64,000 bases of DNA from Fibrivirga algicola (GTDB lineage: Bacteria > Bacteroidota > Bacteroidia > Cytophagales > Spirosomataceae), in the NCBI RefSeq assembly GCF_011742925.1, contig NZ_WAEL01000002.1, positions 310,001 through 374,000 of the forward strand, given 5' to 3'. The notes beneath the pieces were generated by a model. It made no database searches, was not told the origin of the DNA, and saw only the letters and a program-made list of their open reading frames with translations. Made by a program: the position numbers and the translations under genes. How positions within the stretch are numbered: the first letter of the stretch is position 1; every line of letters begins with the position of its first letter. Below, piece after piece: positions 17,173 through 27,549 of this stretch.

Positions 17173-20100
17173 ATGAAGCGTATAGCCTTTTTACTCTGCC
17201 TCTTACTGCCTTTACTGGGTCGGGCTCAGAACGTAAAACTGTCGGATAAAGCCGAGCAGTTTCTGCCCGATTTGCAGAAGCTGATGGCCACCGGTGGGCC
17301 AGCGTCGTTGCAGGTCGAAAAAGAGTTCGAATCGCTCTGGGGCGAGTCGACCCTGACACCGCAGCAACGCGACCGGCTGATGGTACTTTGCCGGCAGATG
17401 AACCAGAAACGGTACCAGCCGGCGACACATTTCGCGCCGCTGCTGGCTTCATTGTACCACATCGTTTACACCGCTAAGCCAGCCGTAAGCGCGCCCGATA
17501 TTGACAACCTGCTGACGGTGGCCGAAAAGCAATTCGCCCTGAACGACCCCAAAGCCTTTGCCCGGGTGATGGACGCTGCCCGTGGCTTCTTGCAGCATCG
17601 CGAATTGTATGCTGCCAAGTTCAACCGGACATACCTGTCGGGCGGCACCTTCTCATTCCGCTTCATCGACGCAGCAACCACCACGCCCGGTTCAGCTACA
17701 GGCACATCGGGGGTTAGCTCGGAGACCGCCACGGTAGCCACATCTAACTTCGACGGATGGGATGCACCCGTTGGTCTGGACACGACCAAACCACGCGAGA
17801 TTGGGGTGCTGTACAAGCCCATTCAGCGCCGACCCATTCCGGCAGCAACGGGGGCAGTAGTCACGGTAAACAATGCTTTTCTGGCGATCGTAGCCAATGG
17901 CGATTCGGCCGTACTGAGCAACACGTCCGGCGATTTTATCCTGAAAGAAGGTGTCTGGGTAGGCAAAGGCGGCACGTTTTCCTGGGCATTGCAGGGCCGA
18001 GACGACCGGTTTGTTACCCTCACCAACTACAGTATGGTAGCAATGAATCCCCGCCTTATAGCCGACGATGTGTCGCTGGTGATGGAGAGAGGCGCCAAAC
18101 CTGTACTGGGCGTATTTGAGTACCTCAGCAAAAAACGTTTCAGCAACGTACCTGACCAGTATCCGCGCTTTGCCTCGTACCGTAACAACGAAGTTATTCC
18201 CGGTTTGGGCTCGGGCATCACCTACAAAGGTGGCCTCGCGCTGGCAGGTCTCCAGTTGGTAGGTGCTTCGGCCGACGGCCAACCTGCTACCCTCATCGTG
18301 GCCGACCGCGCCGGGAAAACCGCGTTTAAGGCAACGAGCCGTAAGTTCGAGTTTCGCGATTCGCTGATTACCGCCCCGGTAGCGCAGTTCACCGGCTATA
18401 TCGATACGGCCGATTCGCTGACGCACCCGGCTATTCAGTTCAAGTTCGATAAAGCAACCCGCGTTGCCGCCCTGAGCCGCGTTGACCGGACTGGCTATGG
18501 CCGCGTACCGTTTTCTGATACGTACCACAAATTTTTCATTCTACCCGAAGTCGTTCGGTGGGACGTACCCCGGCAGAAAGTCGAGTTTTACCAGATTGGC
18601 GCCAAGCGCGAAGTGCCCGTTCGGATGGAGTCGTTCGATTATTTCCAGCCAGAACGCTACTCCGACATTGCCACCGACTATGGCTTCCACCCGCTGCAGA
18701 TCATCGGCAACTACATCACCAAAACGAAGAAACAGACCTTCCTTGATGACGACATTACCCGTTCGGTGCCTAACGTAAACGCGCAGGCCTTGCGGGGTTC
18801 GCTCGGCCGGATGTTGCTGGAAGGCTATCTGGAACAGGATGACCGCACGAAGGAGTTGCGGTTGAGCCGCAAAGGTGCCCTCTACATTCTGGCCTACAAC
18901 GAGAAGCGCGACTACGACAACTTCGAGATCAAGTCGTATTTCAACAGCAACGACTCGGCGCGGAATGCCAGCATCGACCTGGCCGGCAAAGAAAAATACC
19001 TGACCGTTCGGGGCGTCGACCGCTTCACCATCAGCGATTCGCTGAAGCTGTACGGCATGCCGACCAACAAAACAATGCGCATTGGTAAAGGGCGTTCGCT
19101 GGTGTTTACGGGGCAGATGAAGTCGGGCAATATGCGCTACAACGGCATCGACCTTGCATTTGATTACGACAAGTTCGCCCTGAACATGAACAAGATCGAG
19201 TCGATCTCTTTTACACCGCAAAAACTGGCCGATCAGGGCCGAAGCGATGAGATCGGGGGCGACATCAAGTACGAAAAGCCGGGCTCAGTCTACTTTGCTA
19301 CTGCTGATAATAAGTCGGGCAAGGTGAAGGGTAAAAAAACTACGCAGCGACTGGTAATGCCCGAAGGCATGACCGTGTATTTCGACCAGGAAGACCGGGG
19401 GAACCGGCGCTACAACCGGAAAGTGTATTTCAAGATTCCGGCCATCGACAACGACAGCGTGGGGAAAGGCGACATTTCATTTGTAGGTACGTTCCACTCG
19501 GACGGTATCTTCCCGCCGTTTCAGACCGAGTTGAAGACGATGCCTGACCAAACGCTGGGCTTTACCCACAAAGCCCCGGCGGCAGGTTACCCGCTCTACG
19601 GCGTTCCGGCGTCGACGGTAAAGCTGACCGAAGATTTGGTGATGGACAAAAAGGGACTTCGTGCGCCGGGGCAACTCACGCACCTGGCCGCAACCCTCAC
19701 CACCAAAGAGATCCTGTTTATGCCCGACTCGCTGATTGCCACCGGCGAAACGGGGCAGATTGTAGAAGCTCAGGCCACCAAGGTAGCAGCGGTAAAACCA
19801 AAAAAAGGCCAGAAAGTAGTACCACAGGCTGCCCAGTCGCAGACCTACTACCCCAATGTAGCCCTGACCAACTTCGGCATGAAATGGTGGCCTAAGTCAG
19901 ACAGTATGGTCATCAACACACAGAAAAACAGCTTTACGTTCTTCAACGGGACCACGCGACTAGAAGGCAACCTGCTCGTCCGTGCTACTGGCCTATACGG
20001 CAATGGCCTCCTCACCCGGCAAGATTCGGAAGTGGAATCGGGCAGTATCAAGTTCGGGAAAGATGGCTTTCTGGCCGATAATGCCAAGCTGAAAATTCAA

Positions 20101-22347
20101 TCGATGGCCGACGTGAAGGGCGTGGCGCCCAAGCCAATTCTGCTGGGTAACGGTATCGACGTCGATTTTGATCAGGTAAAGGGCCTTGTGGACCTGGCGA
20201 TTAACCTCGACAACCGGGCCGTAGACGATACGCTGAGTTCGAGCATGGAATTTCCGTACGCCGCTTACCGTACCAATATCAGCCGGGCGCAGTGGAACAT
20301 CAAAGGCAAAACGATTGCCATGAAAGGCGACGTAAAAACGTCGACGTTTACCGCCACCGGCGACGAGCAGGAGGGCCTGACGTTTAATGCCGGGGCGGGC
20401 CTGTACGACGTCGACAAGATGACGCTCAACATCAGCGGGGTGCCTTTCGTGAATTCGGCCGACGCCCGCATTTACCCCGATAAAGGGCTGGTGACGGTGC
20501 GGCGTAACGGCGATATGCTGCCCTTCACCAATGCCCGTCTGGAGCTCGACACCGTATCGCGGTTCCACCGGTTACGGAACGGAAATATCCAGATCGTGTC
20601 ACGTACCCGATTCTCGGGCGATGCAACGTACCTGTTCGCCAAAGCCAAGGGCGACACATCGGCCATCAAAATGGGCAGTTTCGAATTTAAGGAGGCCGAT
20701 AAGGTGGCGGCGGCTCCGGCTAAATCAGCAACGAAAGTGCTGAGCCGCAAAAAGGCAGCCGGACCAGCGCAGCCCCTTACTACTTACTACACTGTTGCCC
20801 GCGCCGATATCGACGAGAATGATAAGTTGATGCTGACCTCGAAGATGCAGTTCAAGGGTGATATCATGATGAAAGCCCCCGAGAAAGACCTGGGACTCGA
20901 TGGCTTTGTGAAACCGGTGCTTAAAAAACGGCTCGATCTGATCAGCGGCTGGATTCCGTTCAAGGCGAACGTGGTGGAAACAATCGATATTCCAGTCGAC
21001 GACAAGCTTAAAAATGAAGGTGGACAGGTATTGGTGGCGGGTATTCAGAGCCGTTTCGGCAGCCCCGGCATCTACCCGTCCTTTTTATCACCCAAAGAAG
21101 ACAACCGTGATGATGACATTTTCCGGGCAACGGGTGTAATGCGGTACGATGAGAAAGAGAAGACGTTTGTAATTGGCCCCAAAGCCGGAACGGAGGGCCT
21201 GCAGGACGATTTTGAAAGCAATTTCCTGTTCAACGATGATAAGGGCATCATGACATTCAGGGGGCCGATGAACCTGATGAGCAGCAAACCCAATACGTAC
21301 CTGCTCGCCAGCGGATCAGCCCGCGTTAATGTCGACAGTGCGGCGTACCGGATTAATGCATTGCTGGCGATGACCTTTGCTGTGCCTGAACAGATCAACA
21401 CCGCCATTGCCAACAAACTGGTAGAAGGTAATCTGGAAGAGCAGAACAGCGACGCCGCCGACGATGACCTTAACCGCGTGTCGGACAAGCTGCTGCCATT
21501 GATCGGTCAGAAAGCCGTTGATGACTACAGGGCCAAAGCGCAGAACCAGCACGTTTCACTGGCGCTGGCTTCGCCCAAGCTGAATCAGGCACTGGTGCTG
21601 GCTAACACAAACCTGCGCTGGTCGGAGAAGTTCAACGCCTTCCACAGCGTGGGCAAACTGGGGGTATCGAACCTGCAAAACGTGGATATCAACGCCCAGA
21701 TGGATGGGTACGTTGAGATCAGAAAGGGCGGTAACGGCGACGAACTGAGCCTGTACATCGCCGCTTCCGACGACGTCTGGGCTTTTTACGACTACCACCC
21801 CACCGGCAGCAACGGCGGCGGTCAATTGGCTATTATCACGTCGGATCAGGAGACGAACGATAAACTGACGGCTTTACTGAATAACAACAAGAGCAAATCA
21901 CCGCTGCAGGTGGTGCCCGCTACAGAAGATGAAAAGGCCCTGTTTGTAGAGCGTTATGAAGCCCAATACCGCGTTCGGGCTAAACCGGCAGCCAAGCCTA
22001 AACCGAAGCCCGGCACCAAACCTACTGCCGCTGAAACAACGGTAGCCAAGGAAACAACGGATGGGTTCGGTGGTGACGAAGACGTAGCACCGGCGGCAAA
22101 AAAACCGGCAAAAGGCGCCAAGGCTGCACCAATCCGCAACACGGCCAAAGCAAAAGCCACTGAACATGCCGCTGAGGAATCGACCGAACCGGCAAGTATG
22201 CCAACAGCCGCTACCAAAAAACAGGCGGTTGTGAAGGGCAAACCCGCCAAGGCCGATACGGCTAAAAAAGCAACGGTAGTTGCCAAGAAAGAGCCAGTGA
22301 AAAAAGAGCCGAAAAAAGACAAAGAAGACGAAAAGGAAGGCTTTTGA
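17173..22347 (+). CDS. very large exported protein of unknown function
   Basis: 1724 residues. Seen: a clear signal peptide (MKRIAFLLCLLLPLLGRAQ), a helical N-terminal region to about residue 150, then a long beta-rich body (about 150-1560) in which short strands alternate with Gly/Asp turns and Tyr/Phe-rich segments, and a low-complexity Lys/Ala/Pro/Thr/Glu tail from about residue 1600 to the end. No catalytic motif, cysteine cluster or T9SS C-terminal signal was recognised. It resembles large conserved proteins annotated as hypothetical in Cytophagales. The body could be a giant beta-solenoid or a series of propeller-like repeats at the cell envelope; this is inference. It stands alone, with a strong terminator right after it. 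Confidence 0.85.
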   Translation: MKRIAFLLCLLLPLLGRAQNVKLSDKAEQFLPDLQKLMATGGPASLQVEKEFESLWGESTLTPQQRDRLMVLCRQMNQKRYQPATHFAPLLASLYHIVYTAKPAVSAPDIDNLLTVAEKQFALNDPKAFARVMDAARGFLQHRELYAAKFNRTYLSGGTFSFRFIDAATTTPGSATGTSGVSSETATVATSNFDGWDAPVGLDTTKPREIGVLYKPIQRRPIPAATGAVVTVNNAFLAIVANGDSAVLSNTSGDFILKEGVWVGKGGTFSWALQGRDDRFVTLTNYSMVAMNPRLIADDVSLVMERGAKPVLGVFEYLSKKRFSNVPDQYPRFASYRNNEVIPGLGSGITYKGGLALAGLQLVGASADGQPATLIVADRAGKTAFKATSRKFEFRDSLITAPVAQFTGYIDTADSLTHPAIQFKFDKATRVAALSRVDRTGYGRVPFSDTYHKFFILPEVVRWDVPRQKVEFYQIGAKREVPVRMESFDYFQPERYSDIATDYGFHPLQIIGNYITKTKKQTFLDDDITRSVPNVNAQALRGSLGRMLLEGYLEQDDRTKELRLSRKGALYILAYNEKRDYDNFEIKSYFNSNDSARNASIDLAGKEKYLTVRGVDRFTISDSLKLYGMPTNKTMRIGKGRSLVFTGQMKSGNMRYNGIDLAFDYDKFALNMNKIESISFTPQKLADQGRSDEIGGDIKYEKPGSVYFATADNKSGKVKGKKTTQRLVMPEGMTVYFDQEDRGNRRYNRKVYFKIPAIDNDSVGKGDISFVGTFHSDGIFPPFQTELKTMPDQTLGFTHKAPAAGYPLYGVPASTVKLTEDLVMDKKGLRAPGQLTHLAATLTTKEILFMPDSLIATGETGQIVEAQATKVAAVKPKKGQKVVPQAAQSQTYYPNVALTNFGMKWWPKSDSMVINTQKNSFTFFNGTTRLEGNLLVRATGLYGNGLLTRQDSEVESGSIKFGKDGFLADNAKLKIQSMADVKGVAPKPILLGNGIDVDFDQVKGLVDLAINLDNRAVDDTLSSSMEFPYAAYRTNISRAQWNIKGKTIAMKGDVKTSTFTATGDEQEGLTFNAGAGLYDVDKMTLNISGVPFVNSADARIYPDKGLVTVRRNGDMLPFTNARLELDTVSRFHRLRNGNIQIVSRTRFSGDATYLFAKAKGDTSAIKMGSFEFKEADKVAAAPAKSATKVLSRKKAAGPAQPLTTYYTVARADIDENDKLMLTSKMQFKGDIMMKAPEKDLGLDGFVKPVLKKRLDLISGWIPFKANVVETIDIPVDDKLKNEGGQVLVAGIQSRFGSPGIYPSFLSPKEDNRDDDIFRATGVMRYDEKEKTFVIGPKAGTEGLQDDFESNFLFNDDKGIMTFRGPMNLMSSKPNTYLLASGSARVNVDSAAYRINALLAMTFAVPEQINTAIANKLVEGNLEEQNSDAADDDLNRVSDKLLPLIGQKAVDDYRAKAQNQHVSLALASPKLNQALVLANTNLRWSEKFNAFHSVGKLGVSNLQNVDINAQMDGYVEIRKGGNGDELSLYIAASDDVWAFYDYHPTGSNGGGQLAIITSDQETNDKLTALLNNNKSKSPLQVVPATEDEKALFVERYEAQYRVRAKPAAKPKPKPGTKPTAAETTVAKETTDGFGGDEDVAPAAKKPAKGAKAAPIRNTAKAKATEHAAEESTEPASMPTAATKKQAVVKGKPAKADTAKKATVVAKKEPVKKEPKKDKEDEKEGF

Positions 22348-22376
22348 GTAGGCCCTTCCGGATACACTGTTTTAGT

Positions 22377-22418
22377 AAGCGCACCTGCTACGGTCTTCAG
22401 TTCGTAGCAGGTGCGCTT
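22377..22418 (+). terminator. terminator of the 1724-residue protein gene
   Basis: Perfect 16-base arms (22377-22392 and 22403-22418, core GCGCACCTGCTACG) with a 10-base loop, 29 bases after the stop codon. No long T tract follows, but the stem is very stable. Confidence 0.75.
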
Positions 22419-22440
22419 AACTAAAAAATTTGCTCATCAC

Positions 22441-23037
22441 ATGATCCGATTATTGTTTGCCTTTCTGTTGCCGGGTTTCTTTCTGGCTATGGCTCCTGCC
22501 AAAAAAGTGACGCTTTTTAACGGTAAAGACCTCACCGGCTGGAAAATTTACGGTACCGAAAAATGGTATGTAGCCGATGGCGAATTAATCTGCGAAAGCG
22601 GCCCTGACAAACAGTATGGCTACCTGGCGACAGAGCAGACGTATAAAGACTTCGACCTTTCGGTGCAGTTTAAACAGGAAGCCAACGGCAACAGCGGCGT
22701 ATTTTTCCGCTCATCGATCGAAGGCACGAAGATCAGCGGCTGGCAGGTCGAAGTAGCGCCCAAAGATCATGATACAGGCGGCATCTATGAATCGTATGGT
22801 CGGGGCTGGCTGGAGCAGATTCCACCCGAGAAAGAAACCATTCTGAAACCGGGCGAATGGAATACCCTGCGCATGCGGGTTGAGGGCGATCATGTGCAGA
22901 CGTTTCTGAACGGTAAACCAATGGTTGACCTGCACGATGCTAAAATTGGTGCAGCCAACGGTTCCATTGCTTTACAAATCCATGATGGTGGCGGCATCAA
23001 AGTACGCTGGCGTAAGCTGGTGCTAAAGCAGCTCTAA
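22441..23037 (+). CDS. DUF1080 (3-keto-disaccharide hydrolase-like) protein, exported
   Basis: 198 residues: hydrophobic signal peptide to about residue 20, then a concanavalin-like beta-sandwich that begins V-T-L-F-N-G-K-D-L-T-G-W-K, the signature start of DUF1080, and contains G-V-F-F-R-S and GGIYESYGRGWL. Members hydrolyse 3-keto-glucosides or bind glycans; in Bacteroidota many are lipoproteins or secreted. The ATG at 22441 is used; an upstream GTG would overlap the previous terminator. Convergent with the hybrid sensor gene. Confidence 0.88.
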   Translation: MIRLLFAFLLPGFFLAMAPAKKVTLFNGKDLTGWKIYGTEKWYVADGELICESGPDKQYGYLATEQTYKDFDLSVQFKQEANGNSGVFFRSSIEGTKISGWQVEVAPKDHDTGGIYESYGRGWLEQIPPEKETILKPGEWNTLRMRVEGDHVQTFLNGKPMVDLHDAKIGAANGSIALQIHDGGGIKVRWRKLVLKQL

Positions 23038-23056
23038 CGTAGCTAGTTCTACGAAA

Positions 23057-23106
23057 ATAGCCGGTTACTCACTGCTCTTGACCAGAGGCGGCGGGTAACC
23101 GGCTAT
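23057..23106. terminator. bidirectional hairpin between DUF1080 gene and sensor gene
   Basis: Perfect 12-base arms ATAGCCGGTTAC (23057-23068) and GTAACCGGCTAT (23095-23106) around a 26-base loop, between convergent genes. The right arm overlaps the stop codon region of the sensor gene. Confidence 0.6.
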
Positions 23107-26100
23107 ATCGGCTCAGTTACGGTATCATTCTGCTCGTTGATCCGCAGGCTCGGGTAAATGCCAAAGCGCTGTTGATAGAGCCGGGAAAAATACGATACCT
23201 TTTGAAAACCAACGCGGTGGGCAACTTCTTTCACCGTCTTACAGCGATTTTCTTCGATCCATTCGTGGGCGGTTTGTAACCGCACTTCCTGTACAAACTG
23301 AATGGGTGATAAGCCGGTCGTTGCCTTCAGCCGTCGGTAAAACTGCCGTTGGCTCATGTTCGACGCATCGGCCAGGTCAGTAACCTGAAAGCGACTGTCA
23401 GTTAAGTTAGCGATGACCAAACTCTGGATAGTCTGTAACCAGGTATTGTCCAGTGGAGACACCTCCACTTCGGTGGGCTCTTCAGCTAAAGCAACGTCTG
23501 TGGATGGATTTAGCCAGAATTCCCGTTCGCGAGCCCGGTCGAGTAAATTCTGAATTCTTGTCAGCAGTTCGTCTTCATCAAAAGGCTTTGTCAGGTAGTC
23601 GGCTACACCAAGCTGAAGGGCTTGTAATCGTACTTCCTGACTAAACCGGGCAGTGAGCATTATGACTGGAATAGGGCGTAACTGAGGACGTTGCCGCAAC
23701 TGCGCCAGCAACGCCATACCGTCCATTTCCGGCATCATCATATCGGTCATGATCAGTTGTGGTATTGCTTCGGCGGACTGTCCCTCGAGCCAGGCCAAGG
23801 CTTCTCTCCCGTTTCTACACCACGTATGTGCGTACTGCGGTGCCAGCAACATCTGGATATAGGCAGCCATATCGGAGTTGTCCTCCACAATCAGGATTCG
23901 TTCTCTGCTCAGGGCTGGCTCTATCGGTAAAGCAGTTGGTTCACCAGCCTGCACAGCGTCGGTCGTAGGTACGTCGGGGGTAGATTCTGGCAGGTAGACC
24001 GGCACTTTAGGATAGGTAATCGTAAACGTACTCCCCTGGCCAAGCTGGCTGTCAATATGCAGTTCTCCCTGCCATAACTGACAGTATTCGTGACATATCG
24101 CCAGACCAATACCCGTACCACCTTGCAACGGAACGTTCGCCCGGTTTGACTGGTAATACCGTTCAATGACGTGAGGCAGGTCATCGGGGTGAATTCCCCG
24201 GCCGGTATCTTTCACCGACAAGCGAATCTCATCGGCAGCATCCATCACTTGAATTGTGATGATGCCGCCACTTGGTGTGAAACGAAGGGAATTGGCGATG
24301 AGGTTTCGGAGCACCGTCTCGAATTTGGGCACATCCAGTAACATCCCGATTGGCTGGTCGATCCCCACAGTGTCGATAGCAATTCCCACAAAACTTGCCT
24401 GTGTGCTGAAGGCTGCTACAGTGCGGGCAACAATTACGTTCAGATCGGCTGGTTGCGAGTCGAGTTGAAGTTGACCAGCTTCCAGCTTGCCTAAACCCAG
24501 CAGGTCGTTCACCAATTCCTGAAGCTGCCGGGCGTTACGTTCCATTGTCGCCAGCAGGCGCTGCGCTGTTTCGTCAGTACTCCGTTTAGTCAGGTACGTT
24601 AGCGGTCCCAACAGTAAAGTTAGCGGGGTGCGGAACTCGTGCGTTACGTTGGCAAAAAAGCGTGATTTCAGGGTAGCATTCTCACGGAGTTCGGCGGCTT
24701 GTTGCTCAATAATGGCTTTGTCCCGCTCAATTCGGGCAGTTCGGTGGGCTACCTCTGCCTCCAGCCGAACAGTTTCTTCAACCAACAACCGGTTACGCCA
24801 CCGGAATAAGGCTACGGTAGCTCCCACCAAGAGCAACAGACATACCAGCATAAACCACCATTGGTAGTAGATCGGCTTTTGCACCACCAGCGGAATAGAT
24901 ACGATATCGGATACCCACTGCCCATTAAGGTTTTGAATACGTACGTTGAGTTCATAACTCCCCGGCGGTAATCCATTTATGCGCAAGTCGGTTAGCTTTT
25001 GCGGTGCCCAGGCATCCTGCCAGCCTCTAATGCGATACCACAGCCTAGTCTGATCCAGGAAGCGGTAATCCAGCAGGGCGAACGACAGTAAAAATGAACG
25101 ACTCGAGGAGGCAATCTGAATTGGTTGGTTTGGTCTGTAGTCAGCCGTGTAGTCAGTCATGTTACCCGTTCGACCATCCAGTTGCTGAAACTGAGTAACC
25201 ACTAATGGGGCCTTTGTTGAACTACTCTCCTCGATCTGATTCGGCCAAAACGCGGTCACTCCGTTCAAACCACCTAAATAGAGCCGTCCGTCGGTAGCCT
25301 GGTAGTTTGACGTAAAGTTGAACTCCTCATGCGTGATACCGTCCTTGGGCAGGTACGTGTGTAACTGCTCTGTTTTTTTATTGAAACTGACCAGCCCGTA
25401 ATCGGTGGTGAACCAGAGCCGGTTTTTATCTCGGCGCAGATCGGGGTTAGGGTGATCGGTGAACAGGCAATAGAGCGTTGAATTCAGCAACCCATCCGCA
25501 TCTGTAAATTGGCGATAATGCCCCGTGGCGCGCTCCCAGCGCACCAGTCCGCCACCACGCGTAGCCAGCCAGTAGATTCCTGGCTGGTCGGGATCGACGT
25601 GCACATAAGTAATGTGGTTGAAGGGCAGATTACGGGGAGCAGGCTGTTCTACACTGTATCTGGCTACAATCCCCTTGAGCGTGTCGAGCAGATACAACCC
25701 CGAGGATGAAGCGACCCACATTCCTCCGGCTTGTTTGTCAGGAAAGAACCCATTAACCCGGTTGGCCGCTAGCTCAGGCCAGGCATTGTACCGAGTGAAG
25801 GTAAGGTTTTTCTTCTGGGCAACATCGAAATAACTGATGCCATGATTGAAACCAAGCCATAGGTTGCCCCGTCCGTCAGCCTTAATAGACCAACAATGAT
25901 TGGCCGATCCCTGCAACGGATATTTCGCGATGATTGAGCGTGTAGCCGGTTTTACCAGTGCCAAATCATTCAAAGCTACCCATAATGCCTCCTCGCTGGC
26001 TAGAGCAACGGGCTGCTGGTTTAGGAAATCTGTCTGACTGACCGTTTGCCTGGGTAACGCCAGTTGTCTGCGGTTGGTTGTTAAGTCAACAACCCAACTG

Positions 26101-27398
26101 TCGAAGGCATTAACCCACAGTTGTTTGCCCACTTGCATGATACCCCGGGTAGCAGCATCTGAATAACCTGTCGTATTGGGTGGGTGATAGAGGTAGCGGG
26201 CAAATCGATTGGGTGTTAGCGTGAATAGGAGTATGCCATCACTTGATGCCAACCAAACTCCGCCTGTTCGATCAACCCGCAGACCACTAAAACTGGCGGG
26301 TGTTTTAGGTACGGAGATTCCGGAAGCAGCCAGATCGAAAATCATTCCTTTTTCGGGTTGCCAGGCAAAGACAACCCCTTTGCCCAAAAACCAGAACAAG
26401 TCATGGTGAGCATCATAAACAATCTGATTTTCCTTCAGTGAATAAGGGTGTGTCCCTGATGCGTCTAAGTCACGAAAAGGGCTCTTATCAAAGGTAATTG
26501 GCAGGCTCTTCAACTGGCCATCGGTATCCAGTCGATACAGAAATCCGGTCAATGCATGCGGCGTTAGGCGAGGCAGCACAGCCGGTTTATCAGTACTTTC
26601 CACCACATGCATCAAATAGATCCCACCGTTTGCATCGGTACATACGGGCCGCAGCAACTTAGGCATTGAGGAGCGACGAAGCACCCGTCCGGTCGAGTCC
26701 AGTTCGATCAGTGAGGGGTGAGTGAAGTTTACGTCGCTTTGCGAAACCAGCATCGTTCCTTTTGAGGTCACTGCTACTGAGCTGAGCCTGGTAGGTGCTG
26801 ATAATGGATTGAGAAAAATCAGCTTCCCCTTGTCGTTGCGGAAATAAACCCGGCCGTTCTCCTGAAAAATCACCAGCGGGGTCGCAGGCGTAGTTGACAT
26901 TCCCCGCTTTCCTATAACATCAGCGGGTAAAAAATGCGCCCCATCGGTAGCAGTCGGCAGCCGAACCGTGAAAGGCGTCAATTTTTTTTCATCAGAGTTC
27001 CACCGCTCTATCCACTGGTCACGGTTCGAGCGGGCTTTAAATAGCCAGAGGGCGCCCGTTTTATCGGTGCTCATCCGCTCAATATAGATAGGCAATTGGC
27101 CCGGCGAAGGGCGAGGAAGGGAAGGTAACGGAACAAAATGGCTTCCATCGAACCGATACGCATTATTCAGCGTACCGATCCACACAAATCCTTGCGCATC
27201 CTGACTTGTGCTAGTAACTGTTCGGTTAGGAAGACCTTCCTCAACGGAAAAATGACGTACCTGAACAACATAAGGTGGCGCAGTATAACGTGCAATTGGC
27301 GGAACAGGCTGCGCGTTACTAGCTACCGTTCTCCAAAAGCAAGCTATCAGTATGCAAACTACCAGAAAGTGGCGAGTATATACACGTAGCTGACTCAA
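23103..27398 (-). CDS. hybrid two-component system (propeller sensor kinase-regulator, AraC output)
   Basis: 1431 residues containing a whole signalling path. In order: a signal peptide (R-H-F-L-V-V-C-I-L-I-A, about 9-30); a periplasmic two-component regulator propeller region (about 45-790); a Y_Y_Y domain; one membrane helix (about 860-885); HisKA with H-box ANVTHEFRTPLTLL; HATPase with N-x-x-x-N-S-L-R-F-T and DTGRGIHPDDL; a receiver with acceptor Asp in LIMTDMMMPEMDGM and the K-P motif YLTKPF; and a C-terminal AraC helix-turn-helix (about 1310-1420). In Bacteroidota such proteins sense glycan or envelope signals. The start is a TTG directly after a stop, as no in-frame ATG precedes the signal peptide. 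A pair of 17-base direct repeats lies upstream (27459-27496). Confidence 0.95.
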   Translation of the reverse strand: MSQLRVYTRHFLVVCILIACFWRTVASNAQPVPPIARYTAPPYVVQVRHFSVEEGLPNRTVTSTSQDAQGFVWIGTLNNAYRFDGSHFVPLPSLPRPSPGQLPIYIERMSTDKTGALWLFKARSNRDQWIERWNSDEKKLTPFTVRLPTATDGAHFLPADVIGKRGMSTTPATPLVIFQENGRVYFRNDKGKLIFLNPLSAPTRLSSVAVTSKGTMLVSQSDVNFTHPSLIELDSTGRVLRRSSMPKLLRPVCTDANGGIYLMHVVESTDKPAVLPRLTPHALTGFLYRLDTDGQLKSLPITFDKSPFRDLDASGTHPYSLKENQIVYDAHHDLFWFLGKGVVFAWQPEKGMIFDLAASGISVPKTPASFSGLRVDRTGGVWLASSDGILLFTLTPNRFARYLYHPPNTTGYSDAATRGIMQVGKQLWVNAFDSWVVDLTTNRRQLALPRQTVSQTDFLNQQPVALASEEALWVALNDLALVKPATRSIIAKYPLQGSANHCWSIKADGRGNLWLGFNHGISYFDVAQKKNLTFTRYNAWPELAANRVNGFFPDKQAGGMWVASSSGLYLLDTLKGIVARYSVEQPAPRNLPFNHITYVHVDPDQPGIYWLATRGGGLVRWERATGHYRQFTDADGLLNSTLYCLFTDHPNPDLRRDKNRLWFTTDYGLVSFNKKTEQLHTYLPKDGITHEEFNFTSNYQATDGRLYLGGLNGVTAFWPNQIEESSSTKAPLVVTQFQQLDGRTGNMTDYTADYRPNQPIQIASSSRSFLLSFALLDYRFLDQTRLWYRIRGWQDAWAPQKLTDLRINGLPPGSYELNVRIQNLNGQWVSDIVSIPLVVQKPIYYQWWFMLVCLLLLVGATVALFRWRNRLLVEETVRLEAEVAHRTARIERDKAIIEQQAAELRENATLKSRFFANVTHEFRTPLTLLLGPLTYLTKRSTDETAQRLLATMERNARQLQELVNDLLGLGKLEAGQLQLDSQPADLNVIVARTVAAFSTQASFVGIAIDTVGIDQPIGMLLDVPKFETVLRNLIANSLRFTPSGGIITIQVMDAADEIRLSVKDTGRGIHPDDLPHVIERYYQSNRANVPLQGGTGIGLAICHEYCQLWQGELHIDSQLGQGSTFTITYPKVPVYLPESTPDVPTTDAVQAGEPTALPIEPALSRERILIVEDNSDMAAYIQMLLAPQYAHTWCRNGREALAWLEGQSAEAIPQLIMTDMMMPEMDGMALLAQLRQRPQLRPIPVIMLTARFSQEVRLQALQLGVADYLTKPFDEDELLTRIQNLLDRAREREFWLNPSTDVALAEEPTEVEVSPLDNTWLQTIQSLVIANLTDSRFQVTDLADASNMSQRQFYRRLKATTGLSPIQFVQEVRLQTAHEWIEENRCKTVKEVAHRVGFQKVSYFSRLYQQRFGIYPSLRINEQNDTVTEPI

Positions 27399-27458
27399 TG
27401 CTCAGTTACTTTTTTGAGCTGTAAAACTACTCAATAAGTAGCAGATTACGTGGCCATT

Positions 27459-27496
27459 TTGGCCAAATCGGGGACTATATTGGCCGAATTGGGGAC
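27459..27496. promoter_or_regulatory. tandem 17-base direct repeat upstream of the hybrid sensor gene
   Basis: TTGGCCAAATCGGGGAC (27459-27475) and TTGGCCGAATTGGGGAC (27480-27496) match at 15 of 17 positions and are spaced 21 bases apart, two helical turns. AraC-type regulators often bind such direct repeats on one DNA face, and the gene 60 bases away ends in an AraC domain, so autoregulation is a reasonable inference. The rest of this 302-base gap holds a hairpin terminator (27550-27577) and no gene. Confidence 0.55.
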
Positions 27497-27549
27497 ATTG
27501 TTTATCCTGTTATTTGTAACCATATAGATACTAGATCTCCCTCGTCTTT

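Noticed and set aside
17212-22367. Many open frames antisense to or out of frame with the 1724-residue gene
   Set aside because: They lack coding character and start signals; GC-rich third positions on the plus strand generate them.
22411-22440. GTG start for the DUF1080 gene
   Set aside because: It would lie in the terminator arm of the previous gene, and the signal peptide begins at the later ATG.
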